This document shows positions 39,564 to 48,237 of a DNA stretch of 64,000 bases, in pieces; position 1 is the stretch's first letter; every line of letters begins with the position of its first letter. Source of the DNA: JAHBNG01 sp039028975 (GTDB lineage Bacteria; Chloroflexota; Anaerolineae; Caldilineales; Caldilineaceae). The stretch covers positions 1 through 64,000 of the forward strand of contig JBCCHB010000023.1 of assembly GCA_039028975.1 (NCBI GenBank), written 5' to 3'. A model generated the notes under the pieces. It saw only the letters and a list, made by a program, of their open reading frames with translations, made no database searches and was not told the DNA's origin. The position numbers were made by a program, and so were the translations under genes.

Positions 39564-41171
39564 CTACTGCTGGTAGACGACCTTGCCATCACACATTGTC
39601 ATCAGCGGACGCACCTCCTTTAGCGCAGTTGGCTCAATGGCAAAAAGATCTACATCCAGCAGCACCAAGTCGGCCAGCATCCCCAAGCGAATCATCCCTT
39701 TGCGTTCTTCCATGAATTCAGCGTAGGCACCAGCTCTCGTATAGCCCGTCAGAGTTTCCTCCAGCGTCAGTGCCTGATTGACTAAACCTTGACCCCACGC
39801 CTGCTGATTGACCGCTGCCTCCATACCCGCGTATGGATTCATGGTCACCACGGGCCAATCGCTGCCCAAACAGATGGGAACACCAACGTTGCGCAGATCG
39901 CGCCAGCGGAAGGCCGCATGATACCGCTCTGCTCCCACACAGTGCATCCAATTTTCGTAATAGCCGATATCCGGCCGGGATGCATGGAGCGGTTGCATGG
40001 AGGCCAGAACGCCCGACTCAGTAAAGCGAGGTAGGTCGTCGTTATGTAATAGCTCGATATGCTCTATGCGGTGACGGCTGTCGCGCATGCCATTGACTGT
40101 CTGGGCATGGGCAAAACCATCCAGGGTGCGTCGGATTGCGCCGTCTCCAATGGCGTGTACCTTTATCTGAAAGCCATGTTGATCGGCCTGTGCCGCAATC
40201 TCATTAAATTGCTCTGCTGTAAAGAGGGCATCGCCGAGAGAGTGGGAGCCATTGGCATACGGCTCCAGCATAAGCGATGTGTATGATTCAATGACGCCAT
40301 CCATAAAAATCTTGATGCTACCGCCGCGCAGCATGTCACTCTGATAAGCCGCCCGCAGCGGGATCGCCTCTCGCTCAATGGCATGGACTGACATCTCTGG
40401 CGTGAAGTGGTATGGCACGTAAAGGCGGCAGGAGAGATCGCCCGCTTCTTCCAATTGTGCATAGAGTTCAAATTGATGGCTGTCCCCAAACATGTTATGG
40501 ATACTGGTAATGCCAAACGTGGCGAGACGGGCTAGCCCTTGGCGCAGCAGATCCAGACGCTCACTATGGCTAGGTTGAGGCATCAGGTCCGTTACAATGC
40601 TCATGGCATCCGACTCATTAAGCTGCCCCGTCGCCAACCCATCAACTCCCATAACAACCTCGGCTGGTGACGGCAACGCGCGTCCATGAAAGATGTCAGC
40701 CTGTTCTAGTACTATCGTATTGACCCACGCCGTATGCAGATCAATAGAGCGCAATATGATAAGTCTGTCGGGCAAAATTGCGTCCAAATGATGGCGGGTT
40801 ATAGGCTGTCCGCTGTCGACAATGTTATAGGCCAAGCCCTGCCCCTCGATCCAGAGTTGGTTTGGATGGTCTGCTACGTATTGACGAATCCGTTCTGACA
40901 ATTCGGCCAGCGACGTTACGTCTTCAAGCTGGAGCGCGCCTAGCCCCATGGATCCCATATAGAGATGAAAATGGCTGTCGATCAAGCCTGGCAGCAGGGT
41001 TTTGCCCTGGCCATCGATTATCTCGGTATTTGGTCCGCGTAGGGAAGCGATTTCAGCTTCTGTACCAACGCCAGCAATCCGGTTGCCGCTAATGGCAACC
41101 GCCTCGGCATGAGGCTGTCCTGGATCGACGGTGTAGACTTTAGCGTTAGTGATGATTGAATCAGCGTTCAT
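39564..41171 (-). CDS. YtcJ-like metal-dependent amidohydrolase
   Basis: A 535-aa composite amidohydrolase. Metal ligands are H-x-H in D-S-H-F-H-L-Y, His in V-H-A-I-G-D-G-A and R-I-E-H-I-E, and Asp in L-G-S-D-W-P-V. The N-terminal beta sandwich starts A-D-S-I-I-T-N-A-K-V-Y-T and the C-terminal part ends K-E-V-R-P-L-M-T-M-C-D-G-K-V-V-Y. Family members hydrolyse amide, formamide or lactam bonds, with substrates mostly unknown. Being in the transporter operon suggests it acts on the imported compound. It overlaps the methyltransferase end by 4 bases. Confidence 0.85.
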   Translation of the reverse strand: MNADSIITNAKVYTVDPGQPHAEAVAISGNRIAGVGTEAEIASLRGPNTEIIDGQGKTLLPGLIDSHFHLYMGSMGLGALQLEDVTSLAELSERIRQYVADHPNQLWIEGQGLAYNIVDSGQPITRHHLDAILPDRLIILRSIDLHTAWVNTIVLEQADIFHGRALPSPAEVVMGVDGLATGQLNESDAMSIVTDLMPQPSHSERLDLLRQGLARLATFGITSIHNMFGDSHQFELYAQLEEAGDLSCRLYVPYHFTPEMSVHAIEREAIPLRAAYQSDMLRGGSIKIFMDGVIESYTSLMLEPYANGSHSLGDALFTAEQFNEIAAQADQHGFQIKVHAIGDGAIRRTLDGFAHAQTVNGMRDSRHRIEHIELLHNDDLPRFTESGVLASMQPLHASRPDIGYYENWMHCVGAERYHAAFRWRDLRNVGVPICLGSDWPVVTMNPYAGMEAAVNQQAWGQGLVNQALTLEETLTGYTRAGAYAEFMEERKGMIRLGMLADLVLLDVDLFAIEPTALKEVRPLMTMCDGKVVYQQ

Positions 41172-41833
41172 TGGTTGCTGGTGTCTTTAGTCAGGTGTAC
41201 AGTGGCATGACGGGTATCCGCATGGCCGAAGCCTTTCCATCTAGGATGAGCCACAAACTTGCGAATGACAAATCCTGCTTCGTCTAGTTCGATCCGCAAA
41301 TTCGTTTCGCTCGGTACATGGCGATAGGGTATTCCCTTCAAATCAATGATCGTGTTAGTGTCGTTGAGACTCAGTAAGGTGCTGATGAAGAAAAGTCCAT
41401 TCGGAGCCAGCAAGCGACGTATGTTGGCTAGAAAGTTCTCCCGATCTTCACCAATGATGCAGTGCAAGCAGTTGCCGTCTGCGATTAAGTCGAAGGAATC
41501 GCTAGCTAGTATGCCGGGTTTAGAGAGGTCAAGCTGATAATACTCAATTTCGTACCGTGTATCAGTCGTCTTCTCCTTAGCCCACTGGATTGCAGTCTCG
41601 GAAACATCTACCCCAACGACTTCATACCCTTTCTCTGCGAGCAGCCGACTGTAATGGCCTTCACCACATCCTAGCTCCAGTGCTCGTCCCGATGACGGCA
41701 CGCCACCATAAGAAAAGAGTCTGTCAAGCCAAATCCCTTCTCCGGCCATTCTTTCAGGACCACCCCAACCAGGCCAGCCCTTGGTCCTAGCTTCTTGATA
41801 TTTAAGTTCGTGAACTAAGTAATCAGGTTTCAT
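41168..41833 (-). CDS. SAM-dependent class I methyltransferase
   Basis: A 221-aa protein with motif I A-L-E-L-G-C-G-E-G-H-Y-S, motif II V-V-G-V-D-V-S-E-T-A and the post-I segment F-D-L-I-A-D-G-N-C-L-H-C-I-I-G. The last resembles thiopurine/tellurite-type small-molecule methyltransferases. The acceptor is unknown. ATG 41833 is chosen over TTG 41842, and neither has a strong ribosome site. It lies between a transporter ATPase and the amidohydrolase, with which it shares 4 bases. Confidence 0.82.
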   Translation of the reverse strand: MKPDYLVHELKYQEARTKGWPGWGGPERMAGEGIWLDRLFSYGGVPSSGRALELGCGEGHYSRLLAEKGYEVVGVDVSETAIQWAKEKTTDTRYEIEYYQLDLSKPGILASDSFDLIADGNCLHCIIGEDRENFLANIRRLLAPNGLFFISTLLSLNDTNTIIDLKGIPYRHVPSETNLRIELDEAGFVIRKFVAHPRWKGFGHADTRHATVHLTKDTSNQ

Positions 41834-41850
41834 AAGTGTCAAAATTCTTG

Positions 41851-42819
41851 TTAGTCACCATATAGATGGCAGAATACGCGCTGGCCATTACCGACCGAGA
41901 TCTCGCCCGGCGACTGCTCCCCGCAAATCTCCATCACGTGCCCGCACCGATCCGCAAAGCTGCAACCGGCAACAGGATCCAAACCGCTTGGTACGCTGCC
42001 GGGAATGGTGCTTAGATCGGTATGGCGGCTGTTGGCGTGGGGCAATGCCGCTAGCAGTCCCTGCGTGTACGGGTGCTGTGGATTCTTAAACAGCTTGTCG
42101 ACCTTGCCCTGCTCCACGACGCGACCAGCATAGAATACAGCAACCTCATCACACGTCTCAGCAACTACGCCCATATCATGGGTAATGAGTAGGATGGTTA
42201 ACCCACGTTCGTCCCGTAGCCGTTTGAGCAACTCTAGAATCTGAGCTTGAATCGTAACGTCTAGCGCAGTGGTTGGCTCATCTGCAATCAACAGCTCAGC
42301 ATCTAGCGAGAGGGCAATAGCGATCATGGCCCGCTGCTGCATACCGCCGCTGAGTTCGTGGGGGTAGGTCTTGAGAATACGTAGCGGATTGGGCAAGCCA
42401 ACATCGTCCAGCAGCTGCAGTGCTCGTTCGCGCAGTTCGGCCCTGGGGCGGTTGGAGTGACGCTGCATGATACCTATCATCTGCTGTTCGATGGTAAAAA
42501 CGGGGTTAAGTGCAGCATGGGGATCCTGGAAGATCATGGAGATGCGTCGACCGCGGATTTTGCGCAGTTCGGCCTCGCTTTTGGTGAGCAGATCCTCGCC
42601 ATCGAAGTGAATTTCTCCCTCTTTGATCCGGCCCGCGCTGGGTAGCAATCCCAGGATAGACTTGCCTGTGACCGACTTACCGCAGCCCGATTCGCCAACG
42701 ATGCCAAAGATCGTGCCATTCTCCACCGCAACGTTGATGCCACGAAGCGCATGAGATTCGCCATGGGGCGTGCTGAAAGTAACTTGAAGGTTGTCAATTT
42801 GAAGCAGGTAATCACGCAT
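41851..42819 (-). CDS. Oligopeptide/dipeptide ABC transporter ATPase (OppD/DppD type)
   Basis: A 322-aa ABC ATPase starting M-R-D-Y-L-L-Q-I. Walker A is G42-ESGCGKS, Q-loop M-I-F-Q-D-P-H-A-A-L-N-P, signature L-S-G-G-M-Q-Q-R, Walker B L-L-I-A-D-E-P-T-T, H-loop L-L-I-T-H-D-M, and the family C-terminal Cys motif C-S-F-A-D-R-C-G-H...C. ATG 42819 overlaps the stop of the preceding membrane-protein gene by 8 bases, suggesting coupling. It pairs with the OppF-type ATPase 4 kb downstream. Confidence 0.9.
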   Translation of the reverse strand: MRDYLLQIDNLQVTFSTPHGESHALRGINVAVENGTIFGIVGESGCGKSVTGKSILGLLPSAGRIKEGEIHFDGEDLLTKSEAELRKIRGRRISMIFQDPHAALNPVFTIEQQMIGIMQRHSNRPRAELRERALQLLDDVGLPNPLRILKTYPHELSGGMQQRAMIAIALSLDAELLIADEPTTALDVTIQAQILELLKRLRDERGLTILLITHDMGVVAETCDEVAVFYAGRVVEQGKVDKLFKNPQHPYTQGLLAALPHANSRHTDLSTIPGSVPSGLDPVAGCSFADRCGHVMEICGEQSPGEISVGNGQRVFCHLYGD

Positions 42820-43267
42820 CTGATAACTTACTATTCGCATTATCTTGAATTGATTGTACCGCCCGCAGACACATTTTTAAGCGACTGATAGCAATCAAAC
42901 CCCAACAACACAACCAAAGAATAGGATTGGCAAAGAGCTTGGTTATCACATCCAGGGTAAACGTAACCTCTCTAGTTACTTGCAAAAAAACAATACATAT
43001 AAGTCCAGACATCACAACATCTAGTAGGGTAAAAAGTATATTCGCGTTATCTCTATCAGGAATTTTTGAATCAAAAACAAAATTCAAAATCAGGCCACTT
43101 ATTGCAAAAACAAGAATACCCCATCCGCGCCTAGACTCGGCATCGTGAACCCAGCTAAAAAATCCAAACATCAATAGTCCTATAATCGTTATCGAGGCGA
43201 TATACCGAGTCCAGATTTCTCTACCATTCATGGGCGCTGAATCACTTGCTATTTCATCTGTGTTCAT
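42812..43267 (-). CDS. Small four-TM membrane protein of unknown function
   Basis: A 151-aa protein with four predicted TM helices (about 22-40, 48-63, 78-97, 112-128) and a short charged N-terminus. Its codon use is more AT-rich than its neighbours (many AAA, ATA and TTT codons), which hints at a different origin. It lies between the DppC-type permease and the OppD-type ATPase and overlaps the latter by 8 bases. It is not a standard subunit of these transporters and I do not recognise the family. Confidence 0.6.
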   Translation of the reverse strand: MNTDEIASDSAPMNGREIWTRYIASITIIGLLMFGFFSWVHDAESRRGWGILVFAISGLILNFVFDSKIPDRDNANILFTLLDVVMSGLICIVFLQVTREVTFTLDVITKLFANPILWLCCWGLIAISRLKMCLRAVQSIQDNANSKLSDA

Positions 43268-43371
43268 GCTATTACCGTGTCGGAAAGCTGATTCAAGTCT
43301 GATTTCATATTCGCGCTCAACTATTGTAATTCCCTAATCGGTCGCAACCTTGACTGGTTAGACAGCCTGTC

Positions 43372-44286
43372 CTACGCATTTCGAATCCGCGGATCGACCA
43401 CAGTCTGAACCCCGTCCCCCAGCAAATTGAAAGACATGGTCGTTACAAAAATTGCTAGCCCAGGGAAAACGCTAATCCACCAGCGCCCAGCCTGGACGTG
43501 ACTGCGGCCATCGGCCACCATTGCACCCCAGTCTGCAGTGGGTGGCTGTACGCCTAGCCCCAAAAAGCTGAGGCTGGCCATGGTCAAGAGGGCCGATCCT
43601 AGGTCGAGGGTTGCCTGAACCAGCACTGGCGTCATGATGTTGGGAATGATGTGGCGACGTACAATCGCAGCATCTCCTACCCCCATGCTGCGGGCCGCAC
43701 GTACAAAGTTACGCTCTCGCACAGAGACCGCCTGACCTCGGACAATGCGAGTATACCAAGGCCACCACGTCAGGGCAATGGCCAAAATTGAATTTTGCAA
43801 GTTTGGCCCCAACACCGTAGCAATCGTAATGGCCAGCAGCAGCGGCGGAAAGGCCAGAAAGATGTCGGTAATACGCATGATGATCTCATCGACCCAGCCG
43901 CCGAAATAGCCTGCCACCGCGCCGAGAACCGTGCCAAAGGTCATAGCCAAGACCACAATTGAAAAAGAGGCAATTAATGAAATGCGCGCACCAAAAAGAA
44001 CCCGCGCTAGCACGTCCCGCCCCAGTTGATCTGTGCCAAAGGGGTGTTCCGCGCTGGGCGCGATGAACTTGCTATTTACGTCTGGGTCCCCGCGGCCCTG
44101 GTCTGCGTAGGGTGTTAACGTCGGTGCCAAAATGGAGACAATCACGACTAGCAGCAGAACCGTTAAGCAGATAACGGCAATCCGGTCGCGGCGAAAGAAC
44201 CAGACCGCTGATCCAGGTTCGACGGTTGGCCATATGCGGCTCCCAAACCAGCGTTGGGGCAGTTGGGCAATAGTTGCTTCAGTCAT
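43372..44286 (-). CDS. Dipeptide-type ABC transporter permease (DppC type)
   Basis: A 304-aa inner-membrane permease. It has an N-terminal TM (about 32-54), the periplasmic H-P-F-G-T-D-Q-L-G-R-D-V-L-A-R signature that marks DppC/OppC, five further TM helices and the EAA loop (R-A-A-R-S-M-G-V-G-D-A-A-I-V-R-R-H). Its partner permease is at 45121, with a plus-strand nuclease-like gene in between. The transported solute is unknown. Confidence 0.9.
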   Translation of the reverse strand: MTEATIAQLPQRWFGSRIWPTVEPGSAVWFFRRDRIAVICLTVLLLVVIVSILAPTLTPYADQGRGDPDVNSKFIAPSAEHPFGTDQLGRDVLARVLFGARISLIASFSIVVLAMTFGTVLGAVAGYFGGWVDEIIMRITDIFLAFPPLLLAITIATVLGPNLQNSILAIALTWWPWYTRIVRGQAVSVRERNFVRAARSMGVGDAAIVRRHIIPNIMTPVLVQATLDLGSALLTMASLSFLGLGVQPPTADWGAMVADGRSHVQAGRWWISVFPGLAIFVTTMSFNLLGDGVQTVVDPRIRNA

Positions 44287-44308
44287 AAAAAATTACCGGG
44301 CAGTATGG

Positions 44309-44314
44309 TATAAT
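44309..44314 (+). promoter_or_regulatory. GGTATAAT -10 of the 210-aa gene
   Basis: TATAAT at 44309-44314 in ATGGTATAATTG predicts transcription from about 44321, so the mRNA would begin with the stem listed at 44322-44392. It resembles the -10 elements before 37955 and 48122. Confidence 0.45.
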
Positions 44315-44321
44315 TGCAATA

Positions 44322-44392
44322 TTCCAAAAGTCACCCATTGGGGCAGAGCCGCACGGGGCGTGCTCACTGGACGGTCGGTGCGACTTTTGGAA
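44322..44392 (+). other. Structured leader element with long closing stem
   Basis: TTCCAAAAGTC (44322-44332) pairs with GACTTTTGGAA (44382-44392). Inside, GCACG-GGG-CGTGC (44351-44363) forms a GC hairpin followed by TCACT. The 18-nt core 44351-44368 is repeated with one mismatch on the minus strand at 60903-60920, inside another long inverted repeat. Confidence 0.55.
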
Positions 44393-44471
44393 AACTGCGG
44401 AAATTCCCTTGAAAGGTTCACAGACGCAGTCTGTCGTGTATACATCGGCTGGCGATTAAAAAGGATCCGAA

Positions 44472-45104
44472 ATGAAATCTTTTTCTCACTGGACAATCGA
44501 AGAAGTTGAAAACGAATTCGGCATCGGCCCCAGAAAAACAAGCAAGCGATTTGATGAATGGATGAATGTTAAAACCCCACCATCAAGCTTCGAAGCCGAG
44601 TGGCTGGAATCTATCCGTGCTGATGTAGAATTGTACAGCTACACCTGGAATGAGCAGGAACTGATTGCTAGCTGTATAGCGCCCGTACTAAGGCTGGTCA
44701 ATTTTCAACAGGATGTCTATCGTGCTTTTCTGGAACGTGAACTTTCTGTGCCTTACAAAGATGAGACTCTCTCTGGTGAAGTCGATTACATGGTCGCGCA
44801 AGGTCGCCATTCACCGCAGCGTCCCTTCTTCTTTTTACATGAATACAAACGAGAGCTAGAACAAAAAGATCCCCGTGGTCAACTCCTGATTGCCATGATT
44901 GCCGCCCAGTTGCTCAATCAAGATCAAAGTCCACTCTACGGCGTCTATGTCGTAGGCTCCATATGGCGCTTTATTCTTTTGGAAGAGAAAGCGTATATTG
45001 TCCATCGAGGGTTGAATGCCGCCAGCGACGAGATTGTACATATCTTTGGCGTCTTACAGAATACCAAAACAATCATCGAGGAGTTGATTGGTATTCGTGG
45101 ATAA
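44472..45104 (+). CDS. PD-(D/E)XK nuclease-like protein, hypothetical
   Basis: A 210-aa soluble protein. A middle segment reads S-G-E-V-D-Y-M-V-A-Q-G followed by F-F-F-L-H-E-Y-K-R-E, matching the D...E-x-K pattern of PD-(D/E)XK folds, and then a helical Q-L-L-I-A-M-I-A-A-Q region and V-Y-V-V-G-S-I-W-R-F. This is typical of the nuclease-like halves of transposon-encoded or restriction-like proteins. AAGGA lies 7 bases before the ATG. It is on the plus strand between two permease genes of a minus-strand transporter operon, so it is probably an insertion. The activity is unproven. Confidence 0.6.
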   Translation: MKSFSHWTIEEVENEFGIGPRKTSKRFDEWMNVKTPPSSFEAEWLESIRADVELYSYTWNEQELIASCIAPVLRLVNFQQDVYRAFLERELSVPYKDETLSGEVDYMVAQGRHSPQRPFFFLHEYKRELEQKDPRGQLLIAMIAAQLLNQDQSPLYGVYVVGSIWRFILLEEKAYIVHRGLNAASDEIVHIFGVLQNTKTIIEELIGIRG

Positions 45105-45120
45105 TCTACTCATTATCTTT

Positions 45121-46143
45121 CTATCCTAACTGAATCCGCGGATCCAACGCTGCCTGCACCAGATCCACTAACAAATTAATTACCACGTAGATAACCGTTA
45201 CCACCAACGTCACCGCCATCACCACCGGAAAATCTGCCGCCACAATAGCATCGGTCACGTAGCTGCCTAGGCCGGGCCAAGAGAAGACGATCTCCACCAA
45301 AATGGCACCCGTGATCGAAAAGGCGAAGACCAAGCCCAGAGACGTCAGTGTGGGAATGATGGCATTTTTGAGTGCCAGCCGGAAGAGTATCTCGCGTCGG
45401 GAGAGTCCGGCGGCTTGGGCTGCAGTGATGTAGGTCTCTGAGAGGACTTCCAACATGGAGGCTCGAGTCATGCGGGCAGTGAGGCTGATGGGATAGGTAG
45501 CCAACACAAGTGTAGGCAGGATAAGATGCAGTAGCGCGCTCCGCCATGCAGCCCAGTTACTAGTCAGTGCCGCATCGATGAGATAAAAACCGGTGATCTG
45601 CTCGATGGGCGACGTGATGGCTAGGGTGCGTTCCAAGCGGCCACCCAAAGGCAACCAATCCAAAGTGGTAAAGAAGAGAAGCTGCAAGAGTAAGGCCAGC
45701 CAAAATGCGGGGATGGAGACGCCAGCAATGGTGATGACTCGGCTAAGTTGATCGATCACCCCACCCCGATTCGCGGCACCAATAACGCCCACCGGTATCC
45801 CGATGGCGGCAGCCAGCAACATGGCCAGAATCACCAGTTCCAATGTGGCCGGGATGAAGATGGCCAAGTCGGAACTGATGGCCCGCTTGGTCCGAAACGA
45901 GTTACCAAAGTCACCCTGTAGAACACCGCCCACATAGCTTAAAAACTGAATTGGCAGCGGATCATTCAACCCGAGCTTCTCTTCCACATTGGCAATCGTC
46001 TCTGGATTGGCCCGCGCTCCGGCATAAAGACGGGCCGGGTCCGCCGGAACCACACGCGAAACCACAAACGTGATAATCATCACGCCGATAATGACTAACA
46101 GAGCTAGCCAGAGTCTGCGGAGTAAGTAGGCAGCTTGGGACAT
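45121..46143 (-). CDS. Dipeptide-type ABC transporter permease (DppB type)
   Basis: A 340-aa permease. It starts at ATG 46143 with Y-L-L-R-R-L-W-L-A-L-L-V-I-I-G (the usual DppB start: first TM with two Arg before it), then S-R-V-V-P-A-D-P-A-R and G-L-N-D-P-L-P-I-Q, a F-R-T-K-R segment and the EAA-like loop E-T-Y-I-T-A-A-Q-A-A-G-L-S-R. A longer frame to 46251 is made only of the low-complexity spacer and is rejected. It is separated from the binding-protein gene by the 632-aa ATPase gene. Confidence 0.9.
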   Translation of the reverse strand: MSQAAYLLRRLWLALLVIIGVMIITFVVSRVVPADPARLYAGARANPETIANVEEKLGLNDPLPIQFLSYVGGVLQGDFGNSFRTKRAISSDLAIFIPATLELVILAMLLAAAIGIPVGVIGAANRGGVIDQLSRVITIAGVSIPAFWLALLLQLLFFTTLDWLPLGGRLERTLAITSPIEQITGFYLIDAALTSNWAAWRSALLHLILPTLVLATYPISLTARMTRASMLEVLSETYITAAQAAGLSRREILFRLALKNAIIPTLTSLGLVFAFSITGAILVEIVFSWPGLGSYVTDAIVAADFPVVMAVTLVVTVIYVVINLLVDLVQAALDPRIQLG

Positions 46144-46223
46144 GAGTGGTAGTGAGTAATCGGTGGTGAGTAATCGGTGGCCAGTAATCAGTTGGTCGGT
46201 AGGACAAAGTGAATCAGCGGTGG
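46144..46223. repeat. GGTGGTGAGTAATC low-complexity spacer
   Basis: Degenerate tandem units of GTGGTGAGTAATCG (about 14 bp, at least three copies between 46148 and 46195). The same type of sequence occurs at 48148-48237 and 59690-59739. Confidence 0.6.
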
Positions 46224-48122
46224 CTAGCTGGGTGACGCTAGTTCTTCCCAAAGGATGCGCTTCATGCCGACCGCGACGACGACAAATGTGTGCAGGTTAA
46301 GTTCGTCTTGATATTTTTTGAGTAATATTTTCCGGTAGGTTTGGAGCTGAGATCTGGCTTTGGTCATCTGTTCTGTAACCACGTCCACAGCCAGTAATTC
46401 GTCTCGAACTGCTGCTTTCACCGCTTCACCATCCATACGGACGCGCTTGCCATCTTGCGCTTTCGTAACTTTGCTCAGTGGGATATACTTAAATTCGATT
46501 AGGATGTCCTTCAGACCACGGCCCTGCATACCAAGACGCACAAGCATGCTCAGATCACCGTACTGTTGTTCCAACTCGGGTTCGGAATCCATAAGATAGA
46601 GCTGATTGTTATAGAGCAACGTCATGAATTGGGTCTTGACTGTCAATTCGTTATAGTACTTGGCATCTCGGTTATCGTAGATAGGCAGAAGATTTTCTTC
46701 AACAAAGTCGCAAAGTGGGCCGATATCACCATCGATGAAAAGTTGGCTAGTGGCTTTTCTGCCAGTATTCATTTTGGCGGCATCCTCATTCACCTGGAGG
46801 GCCAATACTCTCTCTGCGTAAAGTTTGCGTATGACCAGATTTGGGATCTCTAAAATCACGCTGTTGTCTGGTCTGTTATTAATTGGGGTTAGGCTACCTA
46901 AATAGCAGAGCAAGACCCCTAATGCATCCTCCTGCAGATTGGCGTTAAAGAGATCTCGCACCTTAAATTTGCGGCGTACGGTCTCGACTAGGACTGGTTC
47001 GGTGCCAGCCAGGGCTTTTTCTAGTAGCGCTTTACCCTGCTCAAATTCGCCGATGTATTCTAGCTTGCTATCATCCGGCACCAGGTTTTGGTCCATCATC
47101 TGATGAGGATAATCACCAGTCGCCTGAAGTTCTCTGAGGAAGTGAAAGGTGAGGGTCGGGTTATAGACTTTAGGATAGGTTAGCGTTTGATTCCGAACTG
47201 AGTGATGGAAGTTATCCACAAATCGGGAACCGTTATAGTAGTTCTCCAAAAGGTGGGTGATTCGGTCTGCATCGGCAGCAGGAAGCTTGCACTCATCAAC
47301 AACCTGTGCCACCAGCATTTGAACCTCGTCCGCAGTAAATCCGCAGAGTGCATTTACATCTGGTTGCCACGACAGATCTGTAAAGACATTGGCACCACTG
47401 CTCACATCATTCAAAACAATCGGCGAGACACCAGTCATGAAGATGCGGTCTAACCCATCACCAGAACCGGCACTTTTCAGATTTTTGAAGAAGGTTTTGA
47501 ATAGACCTTCTCCTTCAACCAGAGCTATATAACGCTGATGGCGTTCTGCCGCTGAATAGTGATAGATCCCATTTCCATTGCCAACCGCCTCTTTCGACGC
47601 CATCATCACTTCATTAGCAAAGTTATCATATTCGTCAATAAACAAATAGAGCTGGTGTCCACTAACGTCAACAGAAGTCAACAGGCTTTGAAATGATGAA
47701 AGGGCATTATTGGGATCAATGTTTATTTGTGAGCCAAGTAGTGTTCTGTAATCAGCAGCGAAACGCGTAATTCTATCGTTAACATGTTTATGAAGCGCCG
47801 TCTCGATCTGTTCAATCGGCCCATGAGACGCAACGTGCGAAAAATCCCACCGCATAACCATATACTTGTTATGCAGCGGCGTCGGGTTCTGCCCAATATC
47901 AAGATGACCAAAGAGCCGCTCGAAGTCGTCTGCTTTGGCCAGATCATAGTAGTGCATCAGCGTAGAGAGCCACAGGCTTTTGCCAAATCGACGCGGTCGC
48001 ATGAATAACAACTCAAATCCCCACTCCTCCATGACGCGAATGTACGAGGTCCGATCCAGGTAAATAAAGCCACCTGAAATTAACTTGTCAAAATCGCGAA
48101 TGGCGTAGGGATATTTGAGCAT
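46224..48122 (-). CDS. AAA-ATPase-like / PD-(D/E)XK protein (PF09820 + PF08011 type)
   Basis: A 632-aa protein. The N-terminus has the AAA-ATPase_like signature Y-A-I-R-D-F-D-K-L-I, Y-L-D-R-T-S-Y-I and F-M-R-P-R-R-F-G-K-S-L (P-loop, about 40-50), with Walker B L-Y-L-F-I-D-E-Y-D. The C-terminal 130 residues end in the nuclease-like core L-K-D-I-L-I-E-F-K-Y. It is probably an orphan ATPase-nuclease of the highly duplicated group seen in many environmental bacteria, with unknown role. A TATAAT lies 9 bases before the ATG with no ribosome site. It splits the binding-protein gene from its permease. Confidence 0.8.
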   Translation of the reverse strand: MLKYPYAIRDFDKLISGGFIYLDRTSYIRVMEEWGFELLFMRPRRFGKSLWLSTLMHYYDLAKADDFERLFGHLDIGQNPTPLHNKYMVMRWDFSHVASHGPIEQIETALHKHVNDRITRFAADYRTLLGSQINIDPNNALSSFQSLLTSVDVSGHQLYLFIDEYDNFANEVMMASKEAVGNGNGIYHYSAAERHQRYIALVEGEGLFKTFFKNLKSAGSGDGLDRIFMTGVSPIVLNDVSSGANVFTDLSWQPDVNALCGFTADEVQMLVAQVVDECKLPAADADRITHLLENYYNGSRFVDNFHHSVRNQTLTYPKVYNPTLTFHFLRELQATGDYPHQMMDQNLVPDDSKLEYIGEFEQGKALLEKALAGTEPVLVETVRRKFKVRDLFNANLQEDALGVLLCYLGSLTPINNRPDNSVILEIPNLVIRKLYAERVLALQVNEDAAKMNTGRKATSQLFIDGDIGPLCDFVEENLLPIYDNRDAKYYNELTVKTQFMTLLYNNQLYLMDSEPELEQQYGDLSMLVRLGMQGRGLKDILIEFKYIPLSKVTKAQDGKRVRMDGEAVKAAVRDELLAVDVVTEQMTKARSQLQTYRKILLKKYQDELNLHTFVVVAVGMKRILWEELASPS

Positions 48123-48131
48123 GGTACAGCC

Positions 48132-48137
48132 ATTATA
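48132..48137 (-). promoter_or_regulatory. GGTATAAT -10 before the 632-aa ATPase
   Basis: Read on the minus strand, GGTATAATGGCTGTACC leads straight into ATG 48122. The nine-base gap predicts a leaderless or nearly leaderless transcript. Confidence 0.45.
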
Positions 48138-48147
48138 CCACAGGGAG

Positions 48148-48237
48148 AGTGGTCGGTGGTCAGTAAGTCGGTGCGTCGGTGGCCAGTAAGTCGGTATTCG
48201 GTGCGTTGGTAGTCATACCGACCTACCGAATACCGAA
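48148..48237. repeat. GGTCGGTGGTCAGTAAGTCGG low-complexity spacer
   Basis: Degenerate units such as GGTGGTCAGTAAGTCGG and GGTGGCCAGTAAGTCGG recur at 48154-48195. A short TCGGTATTCGGT / ACCGAATACCGA inverted pair (48190-48236) ends at the binding-protein stop and may act as its terminator. Confidence 0.55.

Noticed and set aside
46144..46251. Longer N-terminus for the DppB-type permease
   Set aside because: The extra 36 residues come from the GGTGGTGAGTAATC low-complexity spacer. The standard permease start is at 46143.
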